Of a stretch of 13,794 nucleotides of DNA, positions 8,541-13,794 are shown one piece after another. The notes beneath the pieces were generated by a model. The model ran no database searches. It was not told the DNA's origin and saw nothing but the letters and a program-made list of their open reading frames with translations. This DNA comes from Lachnospiraceae bacterium (GTDB taxonomy: Bacteria; Bacillota; Clostridia; Lachnospirales; Lachnospiraceae). The stretch covers positions 1 through 13,794 of the forward strand of contig JAEDFR010000065.1 in NCBI GenBank assembly GCA_016297945.1, in the 5' to 3' direction. Both the position numbers and the translations under genes were made by a program. The first letter of the stretch is position 1. Each line of letters opens with the position of its first letter.

Positions 8541-8569
8541 ATCCTAGCAAAAATGTTTTTTTCTTTCAA
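8541..8569 (-). promoter_or_regulatory. Extended -10 promoter of the histidine phosphatase gene
   Basis: On the minus strand -35 TTGAAA (complement of 8564-8569) and -10 TAGGAT (complement of 8541-8546) are 17 bases apart. A TGC immediately before the -10 gives an extended -10. The predicted leader is about 95 bases and contains a small AGCTG/CAGCT stem-loop. Confidence 0.6.
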
Positions 8570-8594
8570 CCGTTACAGCATATAAGGTTTTTTG

Positions 8595-8624
8595 TTTACA
8601 GAATCAAATGTTCTTATATATAAT
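8595..8624 (+). promoter_or_regulatory. Candidate promoter of the leucine-rich repeat gene
   Basis: A -35-like TTTACA (8595-8600) and a perfect -10 TATAAT (8619-8624) are separated by 18 bases. Transcription from about 8631 would include the whole 242-bp palindrome in a leader of roughly 305 bases before the start codon at 8936. I saw no better promoter between the palindrome and the gene. Confidence 0.5.
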
Positions 8625-8667
8625 GATGAAGATGTGAAACGCAAATTTCTCACCCACATTATTATAT

Positions 8668-8909
8668 ACCCTTTTCGGATTTGTGTTCTCGATATATATC
8701 TTTGTCCGCCGGCTTTTACGAGGTTTCGTGTCTTTCTTAGCGGCATAAGCGAACAAAAATAATGACCGGTTTCAACTGTCCGAAGACGAAGTCTGAGTTT
8801 TGAAACCGGTCATTTAATAATACTTTGTGAGCATGCCGCTTAGAAAGACTAGAAACCGAAGTACAAGGTGGCAAAAATATATATCGAGAACACAAATTAG
8901 AAAAAGGAT
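8668..8909. repeat. Long imperfect palindrome, dispersed repeat copy 1
   Basis: This 242-bp element is a near-complete inverted repeat. The arms pair from ACCCTTTTCGG at the left to an imperfect complement ending at 8909. A 21-base block (8679-8699 against 8877-8897, core ATTTGTGTTCTCG plus ATATATAT) is perfectly complementary. A second block (8731-8746 against 8833-8848) matches at 15 of 16 positions. The centre is a perfect 15-bp hairpin. There is no open reading frame or transposase inside, and no clear target-site duplication. The first 21 bases recur exactly at 13613-13633. Candidates are a MITE-like non-autonomous element or a structured RNA; I do not know a named family. Confidence 0.85.
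8761..8814. repeat. Central perfect hairpin of repeat copy 1
   Basis: AATGACCGGTTTCAA (8761-8775) is followed 24 bases later by its exact reverse complement (8800-8814). The loop holds a smaller AGAC-GAA-GTCT stem. Read on the minus strand the stem is followed by a T-rich run (ATTATTTTTG). It could therefore act as an intrinsic terminator in that direction; in the plus direction the U-tract is poor. Confidence 0.8.
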
Positions 8910-8921
8910 TTATTAAAATTC

Positions 8922-8927
8922 AAAGGA
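8922..8927 (+). promoter_or_regulatory. Ribosome binding site fixing the leucine-rich repeat start
   Basis: AAAGGA ends eight bases before the ATG at 8936. The alternative in-frame ATG at 8927 overlaps this site and would have only one base of spacing from AAAGG, so 8936 is preferred. Confidence 0.65.
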
Positions 8928-8935
8928 TGTCTATT

Positions 8936-9835
8936 ATGCAGTACGAAAATCTCCAAGGTATTTTTACTTATCAATTTGATACCGATTCAACCATTGCCAT
9001 TACCGGATACGAAGGCGATCATCGGTATGTCATAATACCGGATGAAATAGACCAAGTTCCTGTTACCATTGTGGAAAACAAGGCTTTTCTCAGCCAAAAG
9101 AATATTGAAAAACTGGTATTACCTTCTCATACAAAAAGAATTGGGGATTGGGCTTTTGCTCATATGGCAGAATTAACAACATTGGAAATTCCGGCATCAG
9201 AGATACTTCTTGGAAAACAGGCATTGATGGACTGTCCGAAATTAGAAAAAATAGGACTCCTCAATCCGGCAGGCGATTCATATGAGGACCTGTTTATTCC
9301 ACACTATACGGCTTCTGTTATACAAGTATTAAAGAATCCGCTTTTATTCACACCGCAGACAATCGGAAACCCGGAATGGTATCATTCTTTTGATGCTGCC
9401 GTTTTACGTCTTTTAAAACGGCCGGATGACGATGGCTTTGAACCCGTATTTTACGGATGGTTTGAGGTTGAAGACATTTCCGTCACACAGCTTCCGGCTT
9501 ATGTAAAAAAAAGACGCTTTGAAAAAGCATCTCTTTCCATGAAACGTTTATTATCACCTATCTGTTTATCAGATGACGTAAAATCGGAATATGAAGATTA
9601 TGTCTGTAAGCATATGCTAACCGGAATATGGGATTATATTCTTTCTGATAAAATCATAAATGATACGGCTTACCTGAAACTGTTGTTAGATATCGGCTGT
9701 ATCACAGAGAATATTCTGGATTCCTGCATACAGGATCTGGCATCTCATAACGCCGGTGAAGCCGTTGCCCTTTTATTACAATACAAAGAAGCTCACTTTT
9801 CCAAAAAGGATTTCTTTTCTAATCTCAATCTGTAA
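8936..9835 (+). CDS. Leucine-rich repeat (LRR_5, BspA-type) protein
   Basis: With the start at 8936 the protein has 299 residues; an in-frame ATG at 8927 would add three (MSI). The N-terminal 130 residues hold LRR_5-type repeats: ITGYEGDHRYVIIPDEIDQVPVT, IVENKAFLSQKNIEKLVLPS, RIGDWAFAHMAELTTLEIPAS and KQALMDCPKLEKI. The repeats show the IxxxAFxxxxxLxxLxIP pattern of this family. The remaining 170 residues have no repeats and look helical. They include DDVKSEYEDYVCKHML and a C-terminal LLLQYKEAHFSKKDFF, resembling the helical tails seen in Clostridia LRR_5 proteins. There is no signal peptide, LPxTG motif or membrane segment, so it is probably cytoplasmic. The ligand is unknown. It is the only plus-strand gene and ends seven bases from the convergent PilZ gene. 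Confidence 0.85.
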   Translation: MQYENLQGIFTYQFDTDSTIAITGYEGDHRYVIIPDEIDQVPVTIVENKAFLSQKNIEKLVLPSHTKRIGDWAFAHMAELTTLEIPASEILLGKQALMDCPKLEKIGLLNPAGDSYEDLFIPHYTASVIQVLKNPLLFTPQTIGNPEWYHSFDAAVLRLLKRPDDDGFEPVFYGWFEVEDISVTQLPAYVKKRRFEKASLSMKRLLSPICLSDDVKSEYEDYVCKHMLTGIWDYILSDKIINDTAYLKLLLDIGCITENILDSCIQDLASHNAGEAVALLLQYKEAHFSKKDFFSNLNL

Positions 9836-9842
9836 CAATGAA

Positions 9843-10469
9843 TTAAAGTCCTCTCAATGCCAGACAACGGTTAACTTGTTGATTGCTTCCCATATGGCAG
9901 CCGAACGTAACAAATCCATCTGTCGACTTTGCTCTTCTGACAACCTTTCCGGTCAGGGTAATTTTTTCTTTTAACACGGAATCTTCATATGTAAACTCTA
10001 CAATTTCGGTCTGCAAATGCGGCAAAGGTTCATTTTGTTCATGTATTGTATAAGAAAAACCGGTCGCACTCAAATCTTTGATACATGCCTGCATTTCCTT
10101 CTTCATTTTGTTGTTGATAACCGTACCGATTTCGTTAACATATACACGATCCGCCTGCCGACGGTTCTCTTTGGTGGACTCAGTCATGGAAATGACTTCA
10201 TGATATTTCACTCCGCCGACAATTAAAGAACGGATCCGACAATTCCGAAAAATAATCGGACCGGAATCACTTTGAGCCGTAACTTCAATGATAATGCCCG
10301 GAACCTGAAACGACAAAATCTGTCCGTCATGTTTTAAAAGCGGAATTAAAATATGTTTCTTTGCAACAGATTTTTTGATTATTTTGGTTTTCCACTCCAG
10401 CTGATTACTGTTTTTTATTTTAACATTGATGGTAATCGGCGATTCAACCTCTAATTCGAAAATTTTCAT
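9843..10469 (-). CDS. PilZ domain protein, probable c-di-GMP receptor
   Basis: The 208-aa protein has a PilZ domain in its C-terminal half. The arginine motif RRQADR is at 103-108 (RxxxR = R104 to R108), and DLSATG at 132-137 matches the D/NxSxxG motif. Both c-di-GMP contact motifs are intact, so binding is likely. The N-terminal 95 residues are beta-rich and resemble the YcgR-N type (PilZN) flagellar brake domain: HDGQILSFQVPGIIIEVTAQ, then YHEVISMTES just before the PilZ linker. A role in adjusting motility or surface polysaccharide is inferred from family knowledge only; no cyclase, phosphodiesterase or flagellar gene is in the window. The nearest Shine-Dalgarno (AAGGAT) is 12 bases from ATG, rather far. 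The promoter is at 10488-10516. Confidence 0.88.
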   Translation of the reverse strand: MKIFELEVESPITINVKIKNSNQLEWKTKIIKKSVAKKHILIPLLKHDGQILSFQVPGIIIEVTAQSDSGPIIFRNCRIRSLIVGGVKYHEVISMTESTKENRRQADRVYVNEIGTVINNKMKKEMQACIKDLSATGFSYTIHEQNEPLPHLQTEIVEFTYEDSVLKEKITLTGKVVRRAKSTDGFVTFGCHMGSNQQVNRCLALRGL

Positions 10470-10487
10470 GTATTTACTTTATCCTTA

Positions 10488-10516
10488 TGTATAAATGTAT
10501 GGTATACAAGAGTCAA
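10488..10516 (-). promoter_or_regulatory. Candidate promoter of the PilZ gene
   Basis: On the minus strand TTGACT (complement of 10511-10516) and TATACA (complement of 10488-10493) are 17 bases apart. The predicted start near 10481 gives a very short leader of about 11 bases, which would remove part of the distant AAGGAT site. The box quality is good but the geometry is unusual, hence moderate confidence. Confidence 0.55.
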
Positions 10517-10561
10517 AAGTCAGAAATCGTTTCTTCTTTTTTGTAAGAAATGAGTTCTGAC
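10515..10561 (-). terminator. Probable terminator of the metal-efflux operon
   Basis: Two 17-base arms (10519-10535 and 10545-10561) are complementary at 14 positions with a 9-base loop. On the minus strand the stem is followed by only four U (complement of 10515-10518), so termination may be partial. The U-tract shares bases with the -35 box of the PilZ promoter. Confidence 0.5.
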
Positions 10562-10657
10562 TAAAATAAAGACTCACACATAAGAGTGAAAATATCTTGA
10601 TTATATTTTTTCCCTCATATGATAATCACTATATCATATAAAAATAAAAAAGTCATA

Positions 10658-10707
10658 AAAATTATTCTTCAATATGCCCTATTCTATAAAATTATTCTTC
10701 AATATGC
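10658..10707. repeat. 30-bp-period duplication of the regulator gene's 3' end
   Basis: The 20 bases at 10688-10707 include the last codons and stop of the ArsR gene. They recur exactly at 10658-10677, 30 bases downstream of the gene end. The second copy repeats the His-Ile-Glu-Glu-stop coding tail but is not translated. It looks like a tandem duplication of the gene tail. Confidence 0.85.
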
Positions 10708-11066
10708 TCCATTCCCTGTGAAATAATGGTTCTGACATGTGCATCTGCCAGGGAGTAAAAAATGGATTTTCCTTCCCGGCGGGATTTTACCAGCCGGCTT
10801 TGCTTTAAAATCTTTAATTGGTGTGAAATTGCCGACTGTGTCATATTAAGGGCTGCGGCTAAATCACATACACATACCTCGGCTTCAAATAGCACATATA
10901 AAATACGAATTCTGGTTGAGTCCCCAAATACTTTAAACAACTCTGCCAGATCGTACAGTTCCTCTTCTGAAGGCATCGTTTCATTTACAATTCTTAAAAG
11001 TTCCTGATGAACTTCTGTTGTCTCGCAACATTCAATTCCTTCATGATTATGATGATATTCTGCCAT
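10692..11066 (-). CDS. ArsR/SmtB family metal sensor repressor, CadC-like
   Basis: The 124-aa protein is a winged-helix repressor with the recognition region LAAALNMTQSAISHQLKILKQSRLVKSRREGKSIFYSL. Two metal sites can be read. One is the alpha3N site CVC (Cys65, Cys67), with a His/Cys-rich N-terminus (His5, His6, His8, Cys13, Cys14). The other is the alpha5 site Asp108, His110, His121 and Glu124, with exactly the D-x-H-x10-H-x2-E spacing of SmtB and CzrA. Having both is characteristic of CadC, which senses Cd, Pb and Zn. It is expected to repress the upstream HMA/ATPase promoter by binding the 17-2-17 palindrome at 13543-13578 until metal is bound. A GG-rich site (AAAAGGTG) precedes ATG. It follows the ATPase gene by 177 bases and has its own promoter. 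Confidence 0.93.
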   Translation of the reverse strand: MAEYHHNHEGIECCETTEVHQELLRIVNETMPSEEELYDLAELFKVFGDSTRIRILYVLFEAEVCVCDLAAALNMTQSAISHQLKILKQSRLVKSRREGKSIFYSLADAHVRTIISQGMEHIEE

Positions 11067-11190
11067 TTTTTCACCTTTTCCTTTTCTTTCTAATTCTAAA
11101 TTGTTTTTTCTTGTTTCTTCTGATTTTTTCTAAATTCATTTTTCAAAAGTTTGATTCGAGTTAGTCTGTTATTGATCTATCTGTTTACCA

Positions 11191-11219
11191 ATTTTACACA
11201 ATCACTTTTTTTCTATCAA
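11191..11219 (-). promoter_or_regulatory. Internal promoter for the ArsR-type regulator
   Basis: On the minus strand TTGATA (complement of 11214-11219) and TAAAAT (complement of 11191-11196) are 17 bases apart, with a leader of about 120 bases. No copy of the TGAACA/TGTTCA operator is seen here. The regulator may therefore be made constitutively, with extra read-through from the ATPase gene, after which I see no terminator. Confidence 0.6.
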
Positions 11220-11243
11220 ATTATCGGTCTTTATCTGACAAAA

Positions 11244-13163
11244 TCAAAGTTTCTTCACAAACAGAGCCCGAATGGCATTTAATACAGCAATTACCATAAC
11301 TCCGACATCGGCAAAAATTGCAAGCCACATATTGGCAATACCGAGTGCACCAAGCACGAGACAAATCAACTTGATTCCGATTGCAAAGATAATATTCTGA
11401 TATACAATACGCAGACACTTTCTGGATATTTTAATTGCCTTGGAAATTTTCAGTGGATCATCATCCATCAGTACAATATCCGCCGACTCGATTGCTGCAT
11501 CAGAGCCAAGTGCTCCCATCGCAATTCCGATATCTGCTCGGGATAATACCGGCGCATCATTGATTCCGTCTCCAACAAATGCCAACTTTTCTTTTTTCCC
11601 TTTTTTCTCCAAAAGCTGTTCCACTATGCTTACTTTATCTGCCGGAAGAAGTTCACTGTACACTTCATCAATCTCTAACTCTTTTGCCACCTGATCAGCA
11701 ACAACTTTTGTATCTCCGGTCAGCATAACGGTTTTTTTCACACCATTTCTCTTTAAAGAAGAAATGGCTTCTTTTGCATGGGGTTTTAAGATATCGGAAA
11801 TAACAATCTGTCCGACATACTGTTTATCTATGGCAACATGAACCACCGTTCCGGTTTTTTCACAGGGTTTGAATGCTACCGCGATTTGTTTCATCAGCTT
11901 TTCGTTACCTGCCGCAACACTTTTCTCATCGATTTTTGCAATGACACCATGACCGCTGATTTCCTGTACATCATGAATACGGTTTTTGTCAACTTCCTTT
12001 CCATATGCCTTTAACAGACTCTTGCTAATCGGATGTGTAGAAAAGCTTTCCGTATAAGCCGCCATTTCAATTACGTCTTCTTTCGGAATGGTGTTTTCAT
12101 AAACACCGTTTACTTCAAATACTCCCTGAGTCATGGTTCCTGTTTTATCAAAAACCACATACTTTGCTTCGGATAATGCCTCTAAATAGCTGGATCCTTT
12201 TACCAGCACACCCTGATTTGAGGCACCGCCAATACCGGCAAAAAAGCTAAGCGGGATACTAATGACAAGTGCACAGGGACAACTGATGACAAGGAATGTC
12301 AGGGCACGGTAAATATAAACCGGCCACATAGGCGACAATCCCATAAAAAGCCATCTGACAAGAGGCGGTAAAATGGCTAACGCCAATGCTCCGTAACAAA
12401 CGACCGGCGTATAGTATCTGGCAAACTTTGAAATAAAGTTTTCAGATTTGGACTTTTTGGAGCCGGCATTTTCTACTAAATCCAAGATCTTTGAAACCGT
12501 TGATTCCCCAAATTCCTTGGTCGTACGGATTTTTATCAATCCGCTCAAGTTGATACAACCACTAATGACTTCATCATCAACACTTGCTTCTTTAGGCAGG
12601 CTCTCACCGGTCAATGCACTCGTGTTTAAAGATGTATTACCTTCCACAATCGTACCGTCAATCGGTATTTTTTCTCCGGGTTTTACCACGATGATGGTTC
12701 CGATTTCTACTTCATCCGGATCAACCTGCTCTAACGCTCCATCTTTTTCAATATTGGCATAGTCGGGACGAATATCCATCAGTTCACTGATATTCCGACG
12801 GCTCTTTCCGACCGCATAACTTTGGAAAAATTCTCCGATCTGGTAAAAAAGCATAACCGCTATGGCTTCAGTATAATCGTTTTCACCGGTTATACCCAAT
12901 GCAGCTGCCGAAGCACTTCCTTCATACAAAGCCACGGCAATGGCTCCGATTGTGGCAATCGCCATCAAAAAGTTTTCATCAAACACCTGTCGGTTACAAA
13001 TTCCCTTCCAGGCTTTTTTTAATACATCGTATCCAATAATCATATATGGAATCATATAAAGGGCAAATCTTACAAGCCCTTCTGCCGGTATAAACTTTAA
13101 AATAATTATGAATACTGCCGAGACAATAATACGAACAAGCATCTTTTTTTGTTTTTTATTCAT
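11244..13163 (-). CDS. Heavy-metal P1B-type ATPase (Zn/Cd/Pb class), lacking N-terminal HMA domain
   Basis: The 639-aa ATPase exports divalent soft metals across the cell membrane. Visible motifs in order are TGES (185-188), the membrane metal site Cys-Pro-Cys (295-297), the phosphorylated DKTGT (Asp339), the nucleotide-domain His-Pro pair (377-378) and GDGIND (531-536). In the last membrane segments Lys598 (in NIIFAIGIK) and Asp619 (in FADVG) match the conserved Lys/Asp of the P1B-2 subclass (ZntA, CadA). This points to Zn(II), Cd(II) and Pb(II) rather than copper. The usual N-terminal HMA domain with CxxC is absent; the protein starts almost directly with a membrane segment. That domain is supplied as a separate gene 83 bases upstream. 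An AGGAT site ten bases before ATG supports the start. Confidence 0.95.
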   Translation of the reverse strand: MNKKQKKMLVRIIVSAVFIIILKFIPAEGLVRFALYMIPYMIIGYDVLKKAWKGICNRQVFDENFLMAIATIGAIAVALYEGSASAAALGITGENDYTEAIAVMLFYQIGEFFQSYAVGKSRRNISELMDIRPDYANIEKDGALEQVDPDEVEIGTIIVVKPGEKIPIDGTIVEGNTSLNTSALTGESLPKEASVDDEVISGCINLSGLIKIRTTKEFGESTVSKILDLVENAGSKKSKSENFISKFARYYTPVVCYGALALAILPPLVRWLFMGLSPMWPVYIYRALTFLVISCPCALVISIPLSFFAGIGGASNQGVLVKGSSYLEALSEAKYVVFDKTGTMTQGVFEVNGVYENTIPKEDVIEMAAYTESFSTHPISKSLLKAYGKEVDKNRIHDVQEISGHGVIAKIDEKSVAAGNEKLMKQIAVAFKPCEKTGTVVHVAIDKQYVGQIVISDILKPHAKEAISSLKRNGVKKTVMLTGDTKVVADQVAKELEIDEVYSELLPADKVSIVEQLLEKKGKKEKLAFVGDGINDAPVLSRADIGIAMGALGSDAAIESADIVLMDDDPLKISKAIKISRKCLRIVYQNIIFAIGIKLICLVLGALGIANMWLAIFADVGVMVIAVLNAIRALFVKKL

Positions 13164-13246
13164 ACTGCTTTCATCCTATCTTTTCTAACCGTCATTCACA
13201 TAATCTTCGAAGTTTCTGATCAAAAACTGTTCAACAATTTCATCTT

Positions 13247-13465
13247 CTAGAAAAATATCTCACAGTCATCTTCCACTTTTTTACAGTTAGCTAAAACTTC
13301 TTTCATGATCGCTTTGTGATCGGCTCCTTCTTCAAATTCCACATGCATTTTCAATGCCATAAAGTTTACCGTAGCATCTTTTACTCCTGCGGTCTTTTTT
13401 GCCGCTTCTTCCATTTTATTTGCACAGTTAGCACAGTCTACTTCAATCTTGTATGCTTTTTTCAT
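13247..13465 (-). CDS. Free-standing heavy-metal-associated (HMA) domain protein
   Basis: The 72-aa protein is a single ferredoxin-like HMA domain with the metal motif DCANC (Cys11, Cys14) after MKKAYKIEV. It then has the usual helix, VKDATVNFMALKMHVEF strand pair and second helix. The Asp before Cys11 and the Asn inside the motif are typical of the HMA domains fused to Zn/Cd ATPases, unlike the MTCxxC of copper chaperones. A further Cys61 (ANCKKV) and Cys68 (DDCEIFF) lie in the C-terminal tail and could add ligands. It probably hands metal to the adjacent ATPase or senses its load, and is the first gene of the operon. An AGAGG site nine bases before ATG supports the start. It could be the ATPase's own N-terminal domain split off. 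Confidence 0.9.
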   Translation of the reverse strand: MKKAYKIEVDCANCANKMEEAAKKTAGVKDATVNFMALKMHVEFEEGADHKAIMKEVLANCKKVEDDCEIFF

Positions 13466-13542
13466 AGCCTCTACCTCTCATTTTCTGTTATTTTGACAGT
13501 CATCTTCATATTATATTCTTTATTCGCATCTATTTTCACAAA

Positions 13543-13578
13543 ATATATACATATGAGCAACTGTTCATATGTATATAT
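13543..13578. promoter_or_regulatory. Operator palindrome for the ArsR/CadC-like repressor
   Basis: A 17-2-17 inverted repeat: left arm 13543-13559, AC centre, right arm TGTTCATATGTATATAT (13562-13578), complementary at 16 of 17 positions. The TGAACA-N2-TGTTCA core matches what is known of SmtB/CadC-type operators. It overlaps the -10 box and the predicted start site of the HMA-ATPase promoter, an ideal position for repression. Confidence 0.85.
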
Positions 13579-13602
13579 TATCACTTTTTTCCGCATTGTC
13601 AA
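13575..13602 (-). promoter_or_regulatory. Promoter of the HMA/P1B ATPase operon
   Basis: On the minus strand a perfect -35 TTGACA (complement of 13597-13602) is followed after 16 bases by TAATAT (complement of 13575-13580). Start is predicted near 13568, inside the palindromic operator. The leader is about 100 bases. The repeat copy at 13613 begins only ten bases beyond the -35. Confidence 0.75.
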
Positions 13603-13612
13603 TATAAAAAAC

Positions 13613-13794
13613 ACCCTTTTCGGATTTGTGTTCCCGAAAAAGATGTGCTGTAAGTACGATATATGGGGTTTGCAGACCGATTATGCAGACGCTCTGCCAC
13701 GTTTCTCACATAGTTCGCAATCTTTGCGGGATGGCAGTCACCCTTACAAAAATATATATCTTTGCCGCTTCATACTTCAGTTTTCGGCATTTCT
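13613..13794. repeat. Dispersed structured repeat copy 2, interrupted and cut by window end
   Basis: The first 21 bases (13613-13633, core CGGATTTGTGTTC) are identical to 8668-8688 of copy 1. About 115 unrelated bases follow, and homology then resumes at about 13751 with ATATATATCTTTGCC. From there to the end the sequence aligns with the reverse complement of the right arm of copy 1 at about 24 of 35 positions, plus an exact ATATATAT. Most differences are transitions. There is no reading frame of note. The 3' half of the element must lie outside the window, so whether it closes into a palindrome cannot be seen. Confidence 0.7.

Noticed and set aside
8617..8668. Separate hairpin (TATATAAT with ATTATATA, and GATGTG with CACAT) just before the long palindrome
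   Set aside because: The pairing is interrupted and mostly A/T, and it coincides with the -10 box of the proposed promoter. It is not strong enough to list on its own.
8927..8935. ATG at 8927 as the start of the leucine-rich repeat gene
   Set aside because: The only Shine-Dalgarno site, AAAGGA, overlaps this ATG, whereas spacing to the ATG at 8936 is normal.
10617..10639. ATATGATA / TATCATAT inverted repeat as a terminator
   Set aside because: The stem is entirely A/T apart from one pair and no U-tract follows in either direction. It may just be AT-rich spacer.
13180..13250. Alternative-frame extension after the HMA stop codon, open for about 20 acidic codons (EDEIVEQFLIRNFEDYVND)
   Set aside because: It has no start codon, no slippery sequence was recognised at the junction, and the HMA domain is complete at 72 residues. 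A frameshifted extension is possible but unsupported.

Overview
This is a low-GC, AT-biased window from a Firmicute, most probably a Clostridia-class gut bacterium of the Lachnospiraceae type. The evidence is the set of families (DUF815 AAA ATPase, DUF4422 glycosyltransferase, DUF554 membrane protein, BspA-type leucine-rich repeat protein, PilZ protein, CadC-like ArsR regulator), the A-rich Shine-Dalgarno sites, and very clear sigma-A promoters (TTGACA-17-TATAAA type). No species is claimed. Almost every gene is on the minus strand; only the leucine-rich repeat gene is on the plus strand.

Positions 1-6638 (minus strand) hold one probable operon: two half-transporters of a heterodimeric ABC exporter (730 and 618 aa, overlapping by 4 bp), then a DUF815 AAA ATPase and a DUF4422 glycosyltransferase with abutting stop and start codons. 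It is driven by a consensus promoter at 6610-6638 followed by nested small palindromes. The -35 box of the next gene, tRNA-Phe(GAA), is built into the stop codon of the last operon gene. The tRNA runs off the left edge of the window.

Positions 6640-8570 hold a DUF554 membrane protein with an intrinsic terminator, and a histidine phosphatase with its own extended -10 promoter. Positions 8595-10516 hold a plus-strand leucine-rich repeat gene and, convergent with it, a minus-strand PilZ (c-di-GMP receptor type) gene. The leader of the leucine-rich repeat gene carries a 242-bp near-perfect palindrome.

Positions 10692-13602 (minus strand) hold a zinc/cadmium/lead-type efflux module: a free-standing 72-aa metal-binding (HMA) protein, a P1B-type ATPase that lacks its own N-terminal HMA domain, and a CadC-like ArsR repressor with both cysteine and alpha5 metal sites. 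The promoter upstream of the HMA gene is covered by a 17-2-17 palindrome that looks like the repressor's operator.

The most unusual content is a dispersed structured repeat. Copy 1 (8668-8909) is a complete long imperfect hairpin with 21-bp perfect inner-terminal arms. Copy 2 (13613 to the window end) begins with the same 21 bases, is interrupted by about 115 bases with their own nested fold, and then resumes homology. It is cut by the window edge. I do not recognise this family by name; it could be a MITE-like element or a structured RNA/regulatory repeat.
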